DNA of 64,000 nt from DATLZB01 sp035574175. GTDB taxonomy: Bacteria > Pseudomonadota > Alphaproteobacteria > Rhizobiales > Hyphomicrobiaceae. Made by a program: the position numbers and the translations under genes. Below are positions 60,687 to 64,000 of this stretch, piece after piece. Position 1 is the stretch's first letter; each line of letters begins with the position of its first letter. The stretch spans positions 1 to 64,000 of the forward strand of contig DATLZB010000109.1 in the NCBI GenBank assembly GCA_035574175.1, given 5' to 3'. The notes below the pieces were generated by a model that saw only the letters and a program-made list of their open reading frames with translations, made no database searches and was not told the DNA's origin.

Positions 60687-62294
60687 ATGCTGCCGCAGCC
60701 AGAGGTCCACCGCCGCGCGCTCGTCGTCGGCAATGCGGCTTATCCCGGCGCGCCGCTGCGCAATCCGAGCAACGATGCCACCGCGCTGGCAAAGAAGCTC
60801 GCCGAGCTGGGCTTCGAAGTGCGCACCGAGCTTGATCTCAGCGGCGAGCAGTTTCGCCGTGTGGTGGGCGAGTTCTGCAACGACCTCGCCAAAATCAGCC
60901 AGCAAGGCGCGGTAACCGAGGGTGTGTTCTTCTACGCCGGGCACGGCCTGCAGGTCGACGGAGAAAATTACCTGCTGCCCATCGACGGGCAGATCTATTC
61001 CAAGCTCGACCTGAAGCAGCAGACGGTCGATCTCGCCGCAGTGCTGGAAGCCCTCGGTGCCGCAGCGCGCACCAGCGTCGTGATCCTCGACTGCTGCCGC
61101 GACAATCCTCTGCCGCGCACGCTGGCGCCGGGCGGGCTGTCGCGCTCGCTAAGCACGGGTCAGGGTCTTGCCAACGTGCGGGCGCCCAAAGGGGTCTATG
61201 TCGCCTTCGCCACGCAGCCGCACTTCGTGGCTCTCGACGGCACCGGCATGAACAGCCCGTTCACCGAGGCGCTGCTCGAGTACATCGACGATTCCGGCAA
61301 GCACGTCACCGAAGTGATGATGGACGTGCGCAAGGCCGTCTACGACAAGACCGGCGGTCAGCAGATCCCGTGGGATCACTCGGCGCTGTTCGAGCCGTTC
61401 CGCTTCGCACCGGGGACCCCCGCCGACGTCCGCGGTCTCGACGAGGCCGAGCGCGACCGGCTTCGCCAAGAGCAGGAGCGTGCCCGCGAGGACAGCTACT
61501 GGGAGGTGCTGAAGACCAGCCGGGACCCGGACTTCATCCAGAACTTCCTCGTGCAATATCCAAACAGCCGCTATCGCTCCGCCGCCCTCGACCGCATCGA
61601 TCAGCTCAAGGCGCGCGCTCAGCTCAGGCGCTGGGTGCCGATCATCGCCTTGCTGTTCCTCGCCATCTATTCAGTGCAGCTCTATGGCCGCTTCACCATT
61701 CTCAGGGAGGCTGACATCCTCGGCAGCGACATCACGCCGGCGATCTCGCCGGACGAGGATGAGCGCGACGCGCCGGCGTTCGGCTATCGTACGAGCCTGT
61801 TCTGGTGCCGTGCCTACTGCTACTGGGACTCCCTGTTCGGCGATCCGCCCTGCGCTGCATTCAGCTACGAAAACGGCGTCTGCTATCCGAAGTTCGCGGC
61901 CGAGTTCTACGGTCCCGCTCCGGTTCATTCGGAGGTGATGCCGGGCTTCGGAGCGCCGGTGCAATCCAAGTTCCGCCTGTTGTGGGACCGGGCGCTGCGC
62001 GGCGACCCGGTGGCGGAGGCGGACGTCGCCAAGGGGGCGGGCCGCAAGCTCAAACAGCGTTACGACACGGAGACCGACCGCACCTACTTCAGGGTCGAGC
62101 GCGCCTCAGAGTGCCAGTCGATCTGTGCCAATCTTCCGGGGATCTGCAAAGGCTTCACGCACACGCGGCAAACGCTGCAGTGCGAACTCTTCGGCACCTT
62201 GCGCGGGGTGGTGAAGAACGCCGACAGCGGGCTCCATGTGCACGTGCCGGCCACCTACAGCGGCTGCCCCGAGACGGAGCCCAACTGCAACTGA
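60687..62294 (+). CDS. Membrane-anchored caspase-like peptidase with two PAN/Apple-like modules
   Basis: The protein is 535 residues. The p20-like caspase domain (1-240) has the dyad His 86 (FFYAGHGLQ) and Cys 137 (ILDCCRDNP). Residues 252-275 are a charged helix, and 270-305 the small repeat YWEVLKTSRDPDFIQNFL. Residues 316-334 form a membrane helix after a basic stretch (KARAQLRR), which puts the peptidase inside the cell. The outer part has two similar cysteine modules: C374, C378, C389, C399 and C476, C480, C487, C499, resembling PAN/Apple domains. GGGAGG lies six bases before ATG 60687. I know of no defined role for this combination. Confidence 0.88.
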   Translation: MLPQPEVHRRALVVGNAAYPGAPLRNPSNDATALAKKLAELGFEVRTELDLSGEQFRRVVGEFCNDLAKISQQGAVTEGVFFYAGHGLQVDGENYLLPIDGQIYSKLDLKQQTVDLAAVLEALGAAARTSVVILDCCRDNPLPRTLAPGGLSRSLSTGQGLANVRAPKGVYVAFATQPHFVALDGTGMNSPFTEALLEYIDDSGKHVTEVMMDVRKAVYDKTGGQQIPWDHSALFEPFRFAPGTPADVRGLDEAERDRLRQEQERAREDSYWEVLKTSRDPDFIQNFLVQYPNSRYRSAALDRIDQLKARAQLRRWVPIIALLFLAIYSVQLYGRFTILREADILGSDITPAISPDEDERDAPAFGYRTSLFWCRAYCYWDSLFGDPPCAAFSYENGVCYPKFAAEFYGPAPVHSEVMPGFGAPVQSKFRLLWDRALRGDPVAEADVAKGAGRKLKQRYDTETDRTYFRVERASECQSICANLPGICKGFTHTRQTLQCELFGTLRGVVKNADSGLHVHVPATYSGCPETEPNCN

Positions 62295-62348
62295 GGCGCT
62301 GCATTCCGTCTCGATGGCTCTCGTCAGCGCCAGCCGGGCGAGGCCGGC

Positions 62349-63713
62349 TCAATCCAACTCGCGGATCTTGAAGTGCAGTCCGCCCTTGGGGGTGAGCGTG
62401 ACGGTGGCGTTGACCGGGGCCGGGACGGGACCGACGTACTCGGGGCGGAAGCGCCTGAGCAGGATCGACAGGGCGAGCGTGTTCTCGACTTGGCTCATGG
62501 CGCCGCCGATGCAGCTGCGCTTGCCGGCACCGAAGGGCAAATAGCTGTACTTGACCCGCTTCCTGGCACCGTCGCCCAGCCAGCGCTCGGGGCGGAACTC
62601 CTCCGGTTCTTCCCAGAACTTCGGGTTGTGGTGGGCGCCGTAGGCGAACATCACCACGCGGTCACCGGGACGGATGGACTTGCCGTCGATGGTATCGGGT
62701 TCGGCGGCAACGCGGATCAGCCCCCAAATCGGCGGATAGAGCCGCATCGTCTCCTGGATGACCGCACGAGTGTAGGCAAGGGCGGAGTAGTCAGCCGCGG
62801 TCGGGGCGCGGTCGCCCACCACCTCCTCGCCTTCGCGGCGGATGCGCTCGGCGGCCTCGCCGTGCAGCCAAGTGAGATAAAGGGCCCAGGCGAGCGTCAC
62901 CGCCGTGGTCTCGGTACCGGCCCACAGGTACTGCTTCAGCTCGTCGATGGCCTGCTGACGGTCGAATTCGGGAACGGCCGGATCGGCAACCGCTGCCTCG
63001 ATCATCTTGAGCAAGGTGCGCTCGCGGCCCTCGCGCGGGTTGGCCGCCATCACTTCGGGCGGCACGCCGGCCCACACCTCCATGGCCTTGGCCGCGTCCT
63101 CCTCGCCGACCTCGACCAGCTCGCCCGCCTGCATCCGCAAGCGGATCGATTTGTGGTTCATGACGTCGGTGTAGGTCTTGACGCACTTGAACACCACATG
63201 CGGGTTGAACGGCATGTCGCGGTCGAAGAGCGCCTTGCAGATCATGTCGGCGGCGAGCGTCCAGGTCTGCTCGACCATCTCCACCGTCTCGCCAGTCCGC
63301 GCCAGCTTGCCCCACAGCTCCATCTTGGAGCGGATGGCGGCGAGGAAATAGGGAATGTACTCGCCGAACATGTCGGGATGGAACGCCGGCTGTTGCGGCA
63401 TGCGGATCTTTTGCCACAGCGCGCCGTCGTGGGTGATCATCGACTTGCCGAAGATCGGCTTCAGGCCATCGAAATACTTGATGTAGTTATCGGCCTTGGT
63501 GACCAGAACGTGCTTGAAGTGCTCGGGGTCGGACAGGAACACCACCCGTTCGTTGCCGATGTTGACCGCGATCACGCTGCCATAGCGCTCGGTCATCGCC
63601 ATCAGCGTTCGCATCGGGTTGTGGGGGTCGCTCTTAAGGAGCGTCGTCAGCTTGAACCAAACGCTCGACTCCGCGCCGAGCTGGTGCGCCTGTGTCGGTG
63701 TGGCTGCGTTCAT
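62349..63713 (-). CDS. Cytochrome P450
   Basis: This 454-residue soluble bacterial P450 has the I-helix oxygen motif AGTETT, ExxR as ETMR, and the heme loop FGAGKRSCIGG with the cysteine thiolate. The N-terminus lacks a membrane anchor. It is of the class that hydroxylates fatty acids or related lipids (CYP102/CYP4-like style), but the substrate is a guess. No ferredoxin or reductase gene is adjacent, so electrons must come from elsewhere. It converges with the caspase-like gene. Confidence 0.92.
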   Translation of the reverse strand: MNAATPTQAHQLGAESSVWFKLTTLLKSDPHNPMRTLMAMTERYGSVIAVNIGNERVVFLSDPEHFKHVLVTKADNYIKYFDGLKPIFGKSMITHDGALWQKIRMPQQPAFHPDMFGEYIPYFLAAIRSKMELWGKLARTGETVEMVEQTWTLAADMICKALFDRDMPFNPHVVFKCVKTYTDVMNHKSIRLRMQAGELVEVGEEDAAKAMEVWAGVPPEVMAANPREGRERTLLKMIEAAVADPAVPEFDRQQAIDELKQYLWAGTETTAVTLAWALYLTWLHGEAAERIRREGEEVVGDRAPTAADYSALAYTRAVIQETMRLYPPIWGLIRVAAEPDTIDGKSIRPGDRVVMFAYGAHHNPKFWEEPEEFRPERWLGDGARKRVKYSYLPFGAGKRSCIGGAMSQVENTLALSILLRRFRPEYVGPVPAPVNATVTLTPKGGLHFKIRELD

Positions 63714-63920
63714 CGCTCAGATCGTTCTGTTGTGGTCGCAACGGAGCCTCATCGGGCCCTTCCCGCTGGACGGCATCCTTCCGCCCGGGGACCGTGCATC
63801 GATCGCCGACCCGGATCGAGAATCCTTCCGGGGACGGGGCTTGTGGCGGCCGCAATCCGTGCCTAACACCAGCTCCAGCACCATGTCCATAGACCCATGG
63901 TAGTGCGGCAAGGAGGCGCC

Positions 63921-64000
63921 ATGTGGCCCATCCACAGCATCCGTTTCATACTATGTTGCTCTAAAGCCTCTCTCCAACGGGGGCGAGAAAAGGGCGTCCT
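63921..64000 (+). CDS. Possible start of a gene running off the window
   Basis: An excellent ribosome binding site (AAGGAGG at 63910-63916) precedes ATG 63921, and the frame stays open to the end of the window (26 codons, MWPIHSIRFILCC at the start). Nothing in the visible part identifies a family, and the composition here is more A/T-rich than its surroundings. This is a weak call. Confidence 0.25.
   Translation, partial: MWPIHSIRFILCCSKASLQRGREKGV

Noticed and set aside
60194..62294. Caspase-like gene as part of a multi-gene phage defence system
   Set aside because: No nucleotide cyclase, gasdermin, CRISPR, nuclease or toxin partner lies nearby; the neighbours are a periplasmic protein, a gene remnant and a P450.
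62373..63866. Long + strand ORF of 497 codons across the P450 gene
   Set aside because: It is antisense to a P450 with an intact heme loop and carries no family motif.

Overview
The window is chromosomal DNA of high G+C content (about two thirds by eye) from an alphaproteobacterium, most likely of the order Hyphomicrobiales (Rhizobiales). The grounds are a tRNA-His with the alphaproteobacterial signature (G1-U72, A73, no G-1), the heterotrimeric GatCAB amidotransferase, a two-subunit glycyl-tRNA synthetase, a RibB protein with a decayed GTP-cyclohydrolase-II-like tail, a zf-CHCC (NDUFS6-like) protein, and several small proteins of the kind found in rhizobial genomes. There is no rRNA, CRISPR array, recognisable insertion sequence, integrase or phage gene. 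This looks like ordinary chromosome with some metabolic accessory patches.

Layout. 0-9 kb: RNase T2, an M20 dipeptidase, pyruvate phosphate dikinase (ppdK), a candidate small RNA ending in a strong terminator, two related tiny proteins, a GNAT acetyltransferase and a RibBX-type riboflavin protein. 9-16.3 kb: a compact set of small-molecule catabolism genes in four blocks: alpha/beta hydrolase, luciferase-like flavin monooxygenase and a second hydrolase; flavin reductase and isochorismatase-type hydrolase; a TctC-type binding protein; a DapA-like lyase and an FAH-family hydrolase. 16.4-25 kb: tRNA-His, a phasin, a soluble histidine kinase, a membrane protein fused to a spermidine-synthase domain, UPF0173, ruvX, gatC-GNAT-gatA, a RidA-like protein and a chorismate mutase. 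25-30.2 kb: a Mn-type ABC transporter (sitABCD-like) behind a palindromic operator candidate, and gatB. 30.5-36.1 kb: a hyuA-hyuB-SDR operon, a broken nitrile hydratase remnant and a structured gene-free stretch. 36.1-52 kb: a nucleotide-sugar epimerase, two gamma-glutamylcyclotransferase-like genes, a YHS protein, then a housekeeping block (glyS, glyQ, S49 peptidase, TrmN6-like methylase, DUF2007, polyprenyl synthase, ispE, TPR protein, ETF-QO, a family-4-like uracil-DNA glycosylase). 52-64 kb: small secreted and membrane proteins, an APC permease, a universal stress protein, an FAD monooxygenase, DUF1194 and extensin-like periplasmic proteins, a membrane-anchored caspase-like peptidase with two PAN/Apple-like modules, and a cytochrome P450.

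How genes work together. GatC, GatA and GatB form one tRNA-dependent amidotransferase although gatB lies 4.5 kb away. The sit-like genes form one importer. IspE and the polyprenyl synthase both serve isoprenoid supply. The 9-16 kb set resembles a two-component flavin monooxygenase pathway that opens a ring and hydrolyses the products; its substrate cannot be read from sequence. The most notable items are that catabolic island, the caspase/PAN membrane protein, the candidate anti-Shine-Dalgarno small RNA, the RibBX protein and the palindrome upstream of the metal transporter.
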